Part shown: positions 27,867 to 36,033 of the stretch, piece by piece
Layout: each line of letters starts with the position of its first letter
Position numbering within the stretch: position 1 is the stretch's first letter
NCBI GenBank assembly: GCA_016235025.1
Contig: JACRMV010000005.1
Span: 62,001 to 126,000 of the forward strand
Source: Rhodocyclales bacterium
GTDB lineage: Bacteria; Pseudomonadota; Gammaproteobacteria; Burkholderiales; Rhodocyclaceae
DNA: 64,000 nt
Direction of reading: 5' to 3'
The notes under the pieces: generated by a model
What the model was told of the DNA's origin: nothing
The model's database searches: none
The model's input: only the letters and a program-made list of their open reading frames with translations
Program-made: the position numbers and the translations under genes

Positions 27867-29162
27867 ATGCAGATAGTTAAAAACGATTCAATAAGGGGGT
27901 TTTCGATGCTTGGATTTCTCACAAGATATATGGCGCGACTGCGTATCGTGGTTGGCTTGGGAGTGTTGTTAGCTCTGTCAGGGCAGGTCTTTGCGCACGG
28001 CGAGCGCAATCAGGAGCCTTTTCTGCGGATGCGCACGGCGCACTTTTACGACATGAAGTGGAGTACGACAGCGGTCGCAGTCAATGAGGATATCGTGGTG
28101 ACCGGCAAGTTCAGGCTGTTCCAGGACTGGCCGGGCAATATCCCAAAACCGGAACGGGTGTTTCTCGGCAACGGTACGCCGGGTCCGGTGCTCGCCCGTA
28201 CCGAGAGCTGGATCAACGGCGTGCCGGCGATCCAGTCCGGCAAGCTGGAACTTGACCGCGACTACGAGTTCAAGACGGTGCTTAAGGGGCGGATTCCAGG
28301 TCGCCACCACGTTCACCCAATGTTGAACGTCGAGGGTGCAGGGCCGTTGCTTGGACCCGGCAACTGGCTGACTGTCAGCGGCAAGTGGGAAGACTTCAAG
28401 TTGCCCGTTACTACGGTTGATGGCACCAAGATCGACAATCTCGAAACCTATGGTGTTGCCCAAACCATCAAGGTGCATGCGGTTTGGTATGTCATAGCTT
28501 TGGTCTATATGCTGTGGTGGTTGCGCAAACCGCTGCTGATGACGCGCTTTGCTGCGATGGAGGCTGGTAATGAAGATTTGCTGGTGACCCGTGGCGACCG
28601 CCTCTGGGGCGCAGCGTTCCTGGTAGGCACGCTGGTAGTTGTGGTGATGTGGGCCAACTGGGCGGAAGCGACCTATCCTCGCACCGTTCCGTTGCAGGGG
28701 GGCGAGATGCTGGTCGATCCTTTGCCACTCGAGAAGAATCCGGTCAAGATTACGGTGGTACGTGCAACCTATGATGTACCGGGTCGTTCGATGAAAATGA
28801 ACCTCAGCTTTACGAATAATGGTGACAAACCGGTGCAGGTTGGAGAGTTCATGACCGCCGGCTTGCGGTTTGTGAATCACTCCGTTCCGGCTGCCATGGC
28901 CAACGTCCATCCTGATTTTCCCAAGGATCTGATTCCGCCGAGTGGTCTCAAGGTGGAAAACAACGCACCGATAGCTCCGGGCGAGACGCGAACCATGATG
29001 GTCGAAGCAACGGATGCGGCATGGGAAGTGGAGCGGCTGACCAGCCTGCTCAATGACCCGGATAACCGTGTCGGCGGCTTGTTGTTCTTCTTCGATTCCG
29101 AAGGGAATCGGATCATCGCCAATGTCATGGGTCCGATCGTGCCGGTGTTTGGCAAGTCCTGA
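27867..29162 (+). CDS. pmoB: Copper membrane monooxygenase subunit B (PmoB/AmoB family)
   Basis: 431 residues from ATG 27867; ATG at 27906 with AAGGGGG upstream is an equal candidate that only shortens the signal peptide. Predicted cleavage VFA|HGE leaves His44 first. His148 and His150 (GRHHVHPML) complete the CuB site, and His59 lies 15 residues after the first His, as His48 does in Methylococcus. Two cupredoxin-like periplasmic domains flank two membrane helices (about 205-225 and 245-265). The conserved C-terminal motif TYDVPGRSMKMNLSFTNNG is present. Together with PmoC and PmoA it forms the complex. A strong terminator follows. Confidence 0.95.
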   Translation: MQIVKNDSIRGFSMLGFLTRYMARLRIVVGLGVLLALSGQVFAHGERNQEPFLRMRTAHFYDMKWSTTAVAVNEDIVVTGKFRLFQDWPGNIPKPERVFLGNGTPGPVLARTESWINGVPAIQSGKLELDRDYEFKTVLKGRIPGRHHVHPMLNVEGAGPLLGPGNWLTVSGKWEDFKLPVTTVDGTKIDNLETYGVAQTIKVHAVWYVIALVYMLWWLRKPLLMTRFAAMEAGNEDLLVTRGDRLWGAAFLVGTLVVVVMWANWAEATYPRTVPLQGGEMLVDPLPLEKNPVKITVVRATYDVPGRSMKMNLSFTNNGDKPVQVGEFMTAGLRFVNHSVPAAMANVHPDFPKDLIPPSGLKVENNAPIAPGETRTMMVEATDAAWEVERLTSLLNDPDNRVGGLLFFFDSEGNRIIANVMGPIVPVFGKS

Positions 29163-29222
29163 TGTAGACGTGTAGTTAAAGTAAAAGCAGGGGTATTTCA
29201 TATTCTGCTTATGAAGCTTATA

Positions 29223-29251
29223 GTAGGGGCCTTCGTGGCCCCTACTTTTTT
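29223..29251 (+). terminator. Rho-independent terminator of the pmoCAB operon
   Basis: Stem GTAGGGGCC / GGCCCCTAC (9 bases) with loop TTCGT, followed by TTTTTT. It stands between pmoB and D4, so D4 either relies on read-through or on its own promoter. Confidence 0.93.
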
Positions 29252-29263
29252 ACGGAGTTCAAT

Positions 29264-29857
29264 GTGAAAAACAGATATCGCAAGCTGGCCACCCTGCTGC
29301 TTGTTTGTGGCGCGTTCGGGTTGTTTGCAGGCCAAGCCGATGCCCATGGTGGTTTGAGTGTCGAAAAGGATCAATGCAAGCTTACTATCGGCAAGTATTT
29401 GATGCACTTCACAGGCTATCAGCCTGAAGCCACAGGAAGCAAGGAATTTTGTGAAGATATCCCCGAAGTCGGTCACACGATCGTGGTACTTGATGCCATC
29501 GATCAGGAATTGCGCGAAATACCTATTGAGATACGTGTTGTCCGCGATACGGGGGATATGAGCAACCTCGATGCGATCACGGTATTTCACCTGCCTTCGA
29601 CTATTTACTCATCGGGAAGTGTGTCATTTGAATATAGATTTGATGCGCCCGGCAAGTTTGTTGGCTTGGTGACGGCTGGTAGCGGCAAGGATGCAGTTGA
29701 ATCGCGCTTTCCGTTCAGTGTTGCTTCGGGACGTGCGAAATTTGCTAGCTACTATCCATTTGTAGGTATCGTTTTGCTCGGAGCAGCTTTGTACTGGTTT
29801 TCCTCGGTTCGGCGCAAAAAGAAACTGCATTCCGAAAAATCCGGTATGGATGCGTAA
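29264..29857 (+). CDS. D4: secreted, tail-anchored D-family protein
   Basis: 197 residues. The start is GTG at 29264; the ATG two bases earlier is in another frame and runs into a stop. ACGGAG lies 8 bases upstream. Signal peptide 1-27 (ADA|HGG) leaves His28 first. Cys38, Met47-His48 and Cys63 occupy the same positions as in D2, and the loop length is the same. A C-terminal helix at about 162-182 (YYPFVGIVLLGAALYWFSS) is followed by a Lys/Arg tail. It lies 12 bases after the pmoB terminator. The closest relatives are D2 and D3. Same inference: periplasmic, membrane-anchored, copper-associated, accessory to the monooxygenase. Confidence 0.85.
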   Translation: MKNRYRKLATLLLVCGAFGLFAGQADAHGGLSVEKDQCKLTIGKYLMHFTGYQPEATGSKEFCEDIPEVGHTIVVLDAIDQELREIPIEIRVVRDTGDMSNLDAITVFHLPSTIYSSGSVSFEYRFDAPGKFVGLVTAGSGKDAVESRFPFSVASGRAKFASYYPFVGIVLLGAALYWFSSVRRKKKLHSEKSGMDA

Positions 29858-29938
29858 AATTGGTAAGAGAGTAAGTTTGTCGACTATGCATTTGAGGATG
29901 TTGTCCAGCATCCGAATGCGAATTGATCACCGATAAAA

Positions 29939-30817
29939 ATGATGAAAAAAAACCTCAGAACTTGCCTGCAGCGTAGATATGGATTACTTGGTGTGCTAAG
30001 TGCAGTCTTCACTGCTGCCTGCACCTCTTCGACTTCGGTTGAAGGGACAATAATTGCCGCAGCCGATTACAAAACCATTCAGCAGCACGGGGCTTGTGCG
30101 CCGGGAAGCAAGCCGGGTGCTGCCGGCGCCACCAACCGGCTGAAATCAGCCGATGCAATTTTCTATAATGTCAGAACGCCGCTTAACTACAACCCGGAAC
30201 GCGCCCACCCGCTGCTGATGATTTTCCCGCCGGCGGGTATGAGTGCGGAGAAAAGCGAGTCTTTCACGCACATGACGACCGAGGCGACACGACGTGGATT
30301 CGTTGTTGCCTACACCAGTCATCGCCCAATTTCACCGGAGATGGCGGTTAAGCTTGCAAAGGTGCCTCAAGACATCGCCGCGACATGGTGTATCGATACA
30401 AAGCATGTCTATGCGACGGGGCATTCCGATGGCGGTACTGTACCTCACGCACTGGCTGTGCTACCTGAGACAAAAGGGACAGTCGCCGGGATTGCCCCCA
30501 GCGCTGCAGGCTTCAATCGGAAGGACTTCGATACTTACCAGTGTCCTACGCCCATGCCGGTAATGATCATGCATAACCGGGGTGACATGGCTTTCCCTGG
30601 TTGGGGCAAGGAGGCGGCGACATGGTGGGCGGCATGCAATCAGTGTGATACGACAAAATCTGCGGTGCTACAGAGCAATGGTTGTGTTGCATATCAGGGG
30701 TGTGCTGCCGGCGGGCCAACTATATATTGCGAGAAAAGTGGATCCCATGTGGATTGGCAGGGTCTTGGCGATGATATTGTTCACTTTTTCGAGGCTGCTG
30801 CACAACGGCCTGATTGA
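29939..30817 (+). CDS. Secreted lipoprotein alpha/beta hydrolase (LpqC / PHB-depolymerase-like esterase)
   Basis: 292 residues. N-terminal hydrophobic stretch ending in TAAC is a lipobox, so a lipoprotein is predicted. The catalytic triad is visible: Ser in GHSDGG, Asp in NRGDMAFPG and His in GSHVDW. Eight or more cysteines (for example ACNQC, CVAYQGCAAGG) suggest disulfides, fitting a periplasmic or surface location. Related enzymes cleave feruloyl or polyhydroxyalkanoate esters; the substrate here is unknown. It follows D4 by 81 bases and precedes the EthD gene by 38. The ribosome binding site is weak and two ATGs are adjacent. A role in handling a product of the oxygenase pathway is possible but speculative. 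Confidence 0.8.
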   Translation: MMKKNLRTCLQRRYGLLGVLSAVFTAACTSSTSVEGTIIAAADYKTIQQHGACAPGSKPGAAGATNRLKSADAIFYNVRTPLNYNPERAHPLLMIFPPAGMSAEKSESFTHMTTEATRRGFVVAYTSHRPISPEMAVKLAKVPQDIAATWCIDTKHVYATGHSDGGTVPHALAVLPETKGTVAGIAPSAAGFNRKDFDTYQCPTPMPVMIMHNRGDMAFPGWGKEAATWWAACNQCDTTKSAVLQSNGCVAYQGCAAGGPTIYCEKSGSHVDWQGLGDDIVHFFEAAAQRPD

Positions 30818-30855
30818 TTTTGAACACACGATTTTTCACCACCAAAGGAGCAGGT

Positions 30856-31179
30856 ATGAGCGGCGTAAAACTGGTTGTTATTTATCCGACACCAAAAGAT
30901 GTAGCGGTATTTGAGAGGCTTTACCAGGACGAACACGTACCCATGGCCGTTGCCAAGCTGGCCGGCGCAACGAAAATCGTTGCTTCGAAGGTTTTGGGTT
31001 CGCCCGCAGGAGATCCGCCGTTCTACCGCATTGCGGAAGTTCACTTCCCATCCATGGAGGCCTTGCAGGCATGTGCAGGATCGCCTGGCGGCCAGGAAAC
31101 GGTGGCGCATGCCACGCAGATTTCTTCGGGCGGCGCACCGGTATTTCTTGTTGCAGAAGAAATAACAGTCAATCTCTAA
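30856..31179 (+). CDS. EthD-family small protein
   Basis: 107 residues, ATG at 30856 with AAAGGAGCAGG upstream. A ferredoxin-like alpha/beta dimeric barrel is indicated by YPTPKDVAVFERLYQDEHVPMA at the N-terminus and the pattern of the following strands (YRIAEVHFPSMEALQA). EthD was named from an ether-degradation gene cluster, and members have been linked to oxidative pathways for small organic compounds. Its exact activity is generally unknown. Cytoplasmic. It is directly downstream of the esterase, and a dispersed repeat plus hairpin follow. Confidence 0.82.
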   Translation: MSGVKLVVIYPTPKDVAVFERLYQDEHVPMAVAKLAGATKIVASKVLGSPAGDPPFYRIAEVHFPSMEALQACAGSPGGQETVAHATQISSGGAPVFLVAEEITVNL

Positions 31180-31182
31180 GCT

Positions 31183-31209
31183 AAAAAGTCGGTGCCGGCA
31201 GGACGGCGG
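31183..31209 (+). repeat. Dispersed repeat copy after the EthD gene
   Basis: AAAAAGTCGGTGCCGGC, AG, GACGGCGGG: a degenerate copy starting 3 bases after the stop codon, in the same orientation as the gene. Its right part forms the left arm of the hairpin at 31201-31224. Confidence 0.65.
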
Positions 31210-31224
31210 GAACTATCGCCGTCC
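31201..31224 (+). terminator. Hairpin downstream of the EthD gene
   Basis: GGACGGCG, loop GGAACTAT, CGCCGTCC: a perfect 8-base stem. An outer GCCGG/CCGGC pairing can extend it. No T-run follows, so it may be a processing or Rho-assisted end rather than an intrinsic terminator. Confidence 0.5.
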
Positions 31225-31289
31225 TCCGGCTGTCCATATAAACATGGAAATTGTCGTGACTGTGACTACAAGATGCTGGAGGAGGCGCC

Positions 31290-31694
31290 ATGAATAAATA
31301 CAAATGGATTGATTGCATGCGTTTCGCATTGATGGCGGGAGGCGTGGCGATAGCCACCCTGCTACCGTTGGGTGCCGAGGCACATGCGTTGCTGGTGAAG
31401 GCTGAGCCGGCACGACGTGCCGCTCTGGTGCAGGCGCCGCACGAATTGAAGCTCTGGTTCAATGAAGAAATCGAACCGGCTTATACGAAGCTGACCCTTC
31501 TCGATGCGGCCGGCAAGCCGGTGACCGATGCAAAGTTCGTGGTGCCGGCGGATAACCGCAAGCTGATGGTGCTCGCGTTGCCTGTGCTGGCTCCGGGAAA
31601 GTACACCGTCAAGTTTCGGGTATTGTCGGTTGATGGGCACGTTGTCGAATCTGCGTATGACTTCGTGGTGAAAGGCGATGCGCTGAAAAAATGA
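31290..31694 (+). CDS. copC: Periplasmic copper-binding protein CopC
   Basis: 134 residues; AGGAGG lies 5 bases before the ATG. Signal peptide to Ala31 (AEA|HAL) leaves His32 first, and VDGHV near residues 114-118 adds the Asp and His that complete the type 2 Cu(II) site of CopC proteins. The CopC domain motifs KAEPARRAAL, PHELKLWFNEEIEP and GKYTVKFRVLSVDGH are all seen. It binds copper in the periplasm and probably hands it to CopD. It overlaps copD in an ATGA arrangement. CopC/CopD genes commonly accompany amo/pmo operons and may feed copper to the enzyme. Confidence 0.95.
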   Translation: MNKYKWIDCMRFALMAGGVAIATLLPLGAEAHALLVKAEPARRAALVQAPHELKLWFNEEIEPAYTKLTLLDAAGKPVTDAKFVVPADNRKLMVLALPVLAPGKYTVKFRVLSVDGHVVESAYDFVVKGDALKK

Positions 31695-33712
31695 TTGATT
31701 TTTTCGGTGTGGCGGCGCGTTGGCTGGAATTGGCCGCCAATATGGTGCTGGTTGGCAGCCCATTATTCTTGTTCCTTGCACGTTACGATCGGACAGTTTT
31801 TCGCAATCCGTGGCTGACACGTTTGGAAGGTGCATTGCCATGGCTGGCAGTCTTGCTACCCGTAGCCTTGGTCGCAAGTCTCGCAGCGTCCACAGCCCAG
31901 ATTACGGGGGATCCCGGAACTTTCTGGCAGCCAGGCGCATGGCTTGACCTGATCCGCAATCTGCAACTTGGCAAGGTCTGGCTGATACGTGAACTCATGG
32001 CAGTTGTGCTGCTGGGTTTGACCCTCTATGTTGTCAGGGCGCCAAGTGCTCAATGGCGCTACCTTGCCCATGCGCTTTGCGCCGGCCTGACGCTGGCGAT
32101 AAGTTCTTTCGCCGGGCATCCGGCTGCGGAAGGATCATTGCTTACGATGGCCACCTTCGGTGTGCATGTCGTGTTCGCCAGTGTCTGGTTTGGCGGTTTG
32201 CCTGCATTTCTGGCGATACTCTACGGTGCAGGCCGTGAGCCCGAGATCGGAAGCGAAGACCGGGCGGGTATCGCCGCCTTGCACCGATTCTCGGCAATGG
32301 CGTTGCCCGCAATGACATTTGTTGTTGCCACAGGTGTACTCCTTGGTGACAGCCAGATTGCGCCCATCTATGCTGCATTGGTGGCGACACGCTATGGCTG
32401 GTTGCTGACCGGCAAGGTGCTGCTCCTGGTAATCATTCTCGTCATTGCGGCGCGTGTGCGTTTTACCTGGCTGCCTTCGTTCGAAACGCGAGGGTATCGC
32501 ACGGAGGTGGGTATCAAGAGTATGCGGCGCTTGGTTCTGATTGAATTTGGGTTGGCCACTCTGCTGGTGTTGCTGGCGGCGGCACTGGCCAGTACCCTGC
32601 CGGGCAAGCATGCCGGTATCGAGAACTGGCCTTATCCCTTCCGTTTCTCATTTGCTGCCACTTGGGATTTCCAGATGTGGACGCAAACCCAGTTGATTGC
32701 CAGCGGCATTTTTTTGATGCTTGCATTGGCTTATCCTGTGTGGGGGAAATTTTTGCCGTGGTCTTTGTCAAAAACGCGGGGTATTGCCATTGCCTTGGTT
32801 TGCTCTGCTACAGGCCTTGCGCTTTATGCTGTTTCAATTGTTGCAAATCCTTATACTTATCGGCCGACAACCGTTGCATTTGATGCGATTTCGATTGATC
32901 GCGGAACGACGTTATTTGCAGAAAACTGTGTAGCCTGTCATGGGTTGCAGGGGAAAGGGGATGGGCCGCTGGTAGGGTCCTTGCCGAAAAAACCGATTGA
33001 TTTGCTGACGGAACCGCATACCAAGCAGCACACGGTCGGCGATTTTTATTATTGGATCAGCACCGGCTTTCCCGAATTCGGTATGCCTCCATTCGGGGAT
33101 CGCCTGTCCGAGGACGACCGTTGGGACCTGGTTAATTACATCCATGCCATGTCGCGGGGCTATGAGAGCCGGCCATTAAGGCCGCAAGTTGTTCCGGAAA
33201 AGCCCTCCCAGAATCTTGGCGCTCCGGATTTCTCGCTGGTGACGCAAACCGGAGCCAGTGCAACCCTGAAAGACTACCGTGGAACAAAAACGGTGTTGTT
33301 GGTCCTGTTTTCCTGGCCGGAGTCAAAAACTCGACTGGAGCAGTTGGCGCAGGAATATCCGGCCTTGCAGGGAACGAATACTGAGGTAATCGCTGTGCCG
33401 CTTGGAGCCGGGTTTCCCGATAAGCATTGGCTGGATAGCTTGCCCTATCCGCTGGTGGTTCAGGGTGCAAGCGAGATTGCGCGCACATATGTTGGCTTTC
33501 GTCGTACGATAGCTGATCCGGATTTGTTCGGTGCAGGCAAAGTTCCAACGCATCTTGAGTTGATGGTGGACCGGTTTGGTTACCTGCGGGCACGCTGGCT
33601 GCCGCAACAGGATGGCCCGGGATGGAGTGATAAGGATTTCCTTTTTGCCCAGCTACGGCAATTGCAGAAAGAGAAAGAGATTCTGCCACCGGCCGAGGAT
33701 CACGTGCATTGA
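31691..33712 (+). CDS. copD: CopD copper transport protein fused to cytochrome c and thioredoxin-like domains
   Basis: 673 residues in three parts. Residues about 1-385 are a polytopic CopD domain with some nine helices and conserved His residues (FAGHPAAEGS, FGVHVVFASVWFGG, LHRFSAMALP). Residues about 395-495 are a class I cytochrome c: haem motif CVACH at about 412 and the axial Met in GMPPFGDRLS. Residues about 515-670 look like a thioredoxin/SCO-type fold (PDFSLVTQTGA, YRGTKTVLLVLFSWPE) but lack the CxxC pair. The fusion suggests that copper import is tied to a redox step, such as Cu(II)/Cu(I) exchange, in the periplasm. It overlaps copC by 4 bases. Confidence 0.88.
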   Translation: MIDFFGVAARWLELAANMVLVGSPLFLFLARYDRTVFRNPWLTRLEGALPWLAVLLPVALVASLAASTAQITGDPGTFWQPGAWLDLIRNLQLGKVWLIRELMAVVLLGLTLYVVRAPSAQWRYLAHALCAGLTLAISSFAGHPAAEGSLLTMATFGVHVVFASVWFGGLPAFLAILYGAGREPEIGSEDRAGIAALHRFSAMALPAMTFVVATGVLLGDSQIAPIYAALVATRYGWLLTGKVLLLVIILVIAARVRFTWLPSFETRGYRTEVGIKSMRRLVLIEFGLATLLVLLAAALASTLPGKHAGIENWPYPFRFSFAATWDFQMWTQTQLIASGIFLMLALAYPVWGKFLPWSLSKTRGIAIALVCSATGLALYAVSIVANPYTYRPTTVAFDAISIDRGTTLFAENCVACHGLQGKGDGPLVGSLPKKPIDLLTEPHTKQHTVGDFYYWISTGFPEFGMPPFGDRLSEDDRWDLVNYIHAMSRGYESRPLRPQVVPEKPSQNLGAPDFSLVTQTGASATLKDYRGTKTVLLVLFSWPESKTRLEQLAQEYPALQGTNTEVIAVPLGAGFPDKHWLDSLPYPLVVQGASEIARTYVGFRRTIADPDLFGAGKVPTHLELMVDRFGYLRARWLPQQDGPGWSDKDFLFAQLRQLQKEKEILPPAEDHVH

Positions 33713-33788
33713 ATCAGATGCGCGTTTGAGCGCCCCATGATGTCGCTGCATTGATTTAGGTCGGTTTATTCAACAGAGGAGAAAGGTC

Positions 33789-34253
33789 ATGAAAATTTCA
33801 TCAAAAGCATTGTTGTTCGCCGCCTCGCTGATACTTTCAGTACCGGCGCTGGCACATTCCAACGCGTACCTTGATACTTTACAAGCGCCGCATGGCGGGC
33901 AGCTCCGCATGTCAGGGCCATATCATATGGAATTGGTGGTGAGTACTCCTGGCGAACTGACCGCCTACGTCACCGATCATGGGGATGCGCCGCAGATGAC
34001 AGCCGGCGCTGAGGGTGTAGCCAAGGTGAAGAATGGCAAGAAAGAGATATCGATCAAACTTGAGCCAGTAGGTGAGAACATGCTCAAGGGCAAGGGTGAG
34101 TTCAAGGTGAACGCTAAGACTGTGGTCGTGGTTTTCCTTAAGATGGCCGGAAAAGATGCGGAAGGTTTCGAATTCACGCCACTCAAGCCGAAAGTCAAGG
34201 CGAAGGGGAGGGCAACCCAAAGTGACTCGGCTGGGCATGATGGCCATCACTGA
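33789..34253 (+). CDS. Small periplasmic protein with predicted N-terminal histidine and His-rich tail
   Basis: 154 residues with AGAGGAGAAAGG before the ATG. Signal peptide to Ala22 (ALA|HSN) leaves His23 first. His35, His46 and Met47 lie in APHGGQLRMSGPYHMELVV, and the C-terminus ends in HDGHH. The middle is a Lys/Glu-rich beta domain. It has no membrane helix, so a soluble periplasmic protein is predicted. Similar small proteins occur near heavy-metal efflux genes, but no named family was recognised. Its place 76 bases after copD and its His/Met content suggest metal, probably copper, binding. It lacks the paired cysteines of the D family. Confidence 0.8.
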   Translation: MKISSKALLFAASLILSVPALAHSNAYLDTLQAPHGGQLRMSGPYHMELVVSTPGELTAYVTDHGDAPQMTAGAEGVAKVKNGKKEISIKLEPVGENMLKGKGEFKVNAKTVVVVFLKMAGKDAEGFEFTPLKPKVKAKGRATQSDSAGHDGHH

Positions 34254-34290
34254 AATCGGATAACAGGTTGCAAGAGACGGGGGAATCGTA

Positions 34291-36006
34291 ATGGATACAT
34301 TGCAACCGGCCTTGTTGGCAGGCAAAACAGATTCAGTCGGCGCCAAAGGGGAAGGTGCATCAGGCAGAGTTGCTTCTACTTCGTGGCTCTACCCTCCCAT
34401 ACTGTCAATGATTGATGCACCCCCGGTTGAGCGGGGGGTGCGCCCAGGTGCCGCGAACGAAGGGGTGCTCGATGCAGCCAGCTTCGATGCCATCGAGGCG
34501 GACAGTCTGTTCGATGCGATCAACCACGCCAGAACCCGGATTGGGCGTGCCGCCCTCTATCGTTCGCTGGCCAAGCCACCGCCGGATGGGGCTCTGGCGC
34601 GCAACAAGCAGGAGGCGCTGCGGGAACTGGAGTCGAACCCGAGTTTGGAGCAGGCTTTGACGAGTTATGTCGATGCGTTGGTCTCCGGCGAGAAAGGGCT
34701 TTATCGCTTGCTCTATGGCCGATTTGTCGGCGGAGGGTTTCTGAGTGGCGCCAACCAGAACATGGAGCCTCTGGATTTCGAAGGCTATGGTTATGAGGAG
34801 TATGTTGCCGGCACCGGCTTCGCCGTCGATCTCGTGCGAGGGGCGGCGGAATTGCCGCAGCCGAAGAGTACTTATCTGCGCGACTTGTTCGACGACATAC
34901 GGGATTTTGGCCTTTCGCGTACCTATTCACTGATGAAGGGGCCGGTCTATCCGGTTAACGGAGATTTCCTGACACGGGAGGAAAAGCCGCGATATCTGCC
35001 GGCTTTCCGTTTCATTCCATCGGCGGTCAAACCGATTCCATCGCTGTTGGGAATAGCCGGGCTGGCGACGGCGATGTACTTCTCGGATTCCATCCTGGCA
35101 GGAGCAGGGCACATGAAGTTCGCGTTGCTGATTTTGCTGCTTCCAGTGATCCCAATGATCCTTTCATCGATTGCAACTTCCGACCGGGACACCATCATCT
35201 ATCCATTGCGCAAGCAATTCAAAAGCAGCCCGGAACTGGCCCGCGGACTCGATGCACTGGGCCTCATTGACGAGTTGCTTGCCTTCCGTCGTTACGCCCA
35301 GACCTGTGGTGGTGATGTTGTGCTGCCGGAAATTGTGGACGCGGACCGGCACGGTTTGCAGGTGCAACAGGTGAGAAATCCGGTGCTTGGAAAGGGTAAT
35401 CCGACGTATGTGCCTAACCAGATACCGATTGATGATACAGGGCGGCTACTGGTTATTACCGGGCCCAACAGCGGCGGCAAGACAGCCTATTGCAAGACAG
35501 TGGCCCAGGTTCAGTTGCTGGGCCAGATCGGCTGCTATGTTCCGGCGGTAAAAGCTCAGTTGGTGCCGGCGGAACATATTTTTTATCAGGTACCTGATCC
35601 GGGTCGGCTGGATGGGAAAATGGGGCGCTTCGGTCATGAACTGTCGCGCACGCGGGAAATTTTCTTCAACGCCACGCCACGCAGCCTCGTCGTACTCGAT
35701 GAATTAGGCGAAGGGACGACCTACGAAGAAAAGATGGAGATATCCGAATATATCCTGAAGGGGTTTCACTCATTGGGGGCCAGCACGCTGCTGGTGACCC
35801 ACAATCATGAGTTGTGCCAGCGCCTGCGCGATGAAGGGATGGGGCAGTACCTGCAGGTCGAATTTGCCGAAGGCAAGCCGACGCATCGCCTGATACCAGG
35901 GGTATCGAAAGTCAGTCATGCCGATCGGGTGGCGGCTGCGTTGGGTTTTAGCAGGGATGATGTGGAGAAACATTTGGCGACACGGAGTTCAGGCGCCGTC
36001 GCCTAA
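34291..36006 (+). CDS. MutS-like ATPase with a central membrane segment
   Basis: 571 residues. The C-terminal third is a MutS ATPase domain: Walker A GPNSGGKT (about residue 391), LDELGEGT as Walker B (about 470) and THNHELCQRL after it. The MutS mismatch-recognition domain is absent. Residues about 250-290 contain two hydrophobic stretches (LLGIAGLATAMYFSDSI and FALLILLLPVIPMILSS), so the protein is probably membrane-bound, unlike true MutS. It lies 37 bases after the His-first protein, which suggests co-transcription with the copper genes. The function is unknown; a role in DNA repair should not be assumed from the name. Confidence 0.82.
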   Translation: MDTLQPALLAGKTDSVGAKGEGASGRVASTSWLYPPILSMIDAPPVERGVRPGAANEGVLDAASFDAIEADSLFDAINHARTRIGRAALYRSLAKPPPDGALARNKQEALRELESNPSLEQALTSYVDALVSGEKGLYRLLYGRFVGGGFLSGANQNMEPLDFEGYGYEEYVAGTGFAVDLVRGAAELPQPKSTYLRDLFDDIRDFGLSRTYSLMKGPVYPVNGDFLTREEKPRYLPAFRFIPSAVKPIPSLLGIAGLATAMYFSDSILAGAGHMKFALLILLLPVIPMILSSIATSDRDTIIYPLRKQFKSSPELARGLDALGLIDELLAFRRYAQTCGGDVVLPEIVDADRHGLQVQQVRNPVLGKGNPTYVPNQIPIDDTGRLLVITGPNSGGKTAYCKTVAQVQLLGQIGCYVPAVKAQLVPAEHIFYQVPDPGRLDGKMGRFGHELSRTREIFFNATPRSLVVLDELGEGTTYEEKMEISEYILKGFHSLGASTLLVTHNHELCQRLRDEGMGQYLQVEFAEGKPTHRLIPGVSKVSHADRVAAALGFSRDDVEKHLATRSSGAVA

Positions 36007-36033
36007 GTTCCATGTCGCAAATCGGAGATTGAC

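Noticed and set aside
26151-29162. Calling the operon amoCAB of an ammonia oxidiser
   Set aside because: PmoA has both AmoA-like and PmoA-like blocks, no hao or cytochrome c554 genes are in the window, and surrounding genes point as much to organic substrates; left open.
34291-36006. Calling this gene mutS
   Set aside because: The mismatch-binding and connector domains are missing and hydrophobic segments are present, so it is only MutS-like.
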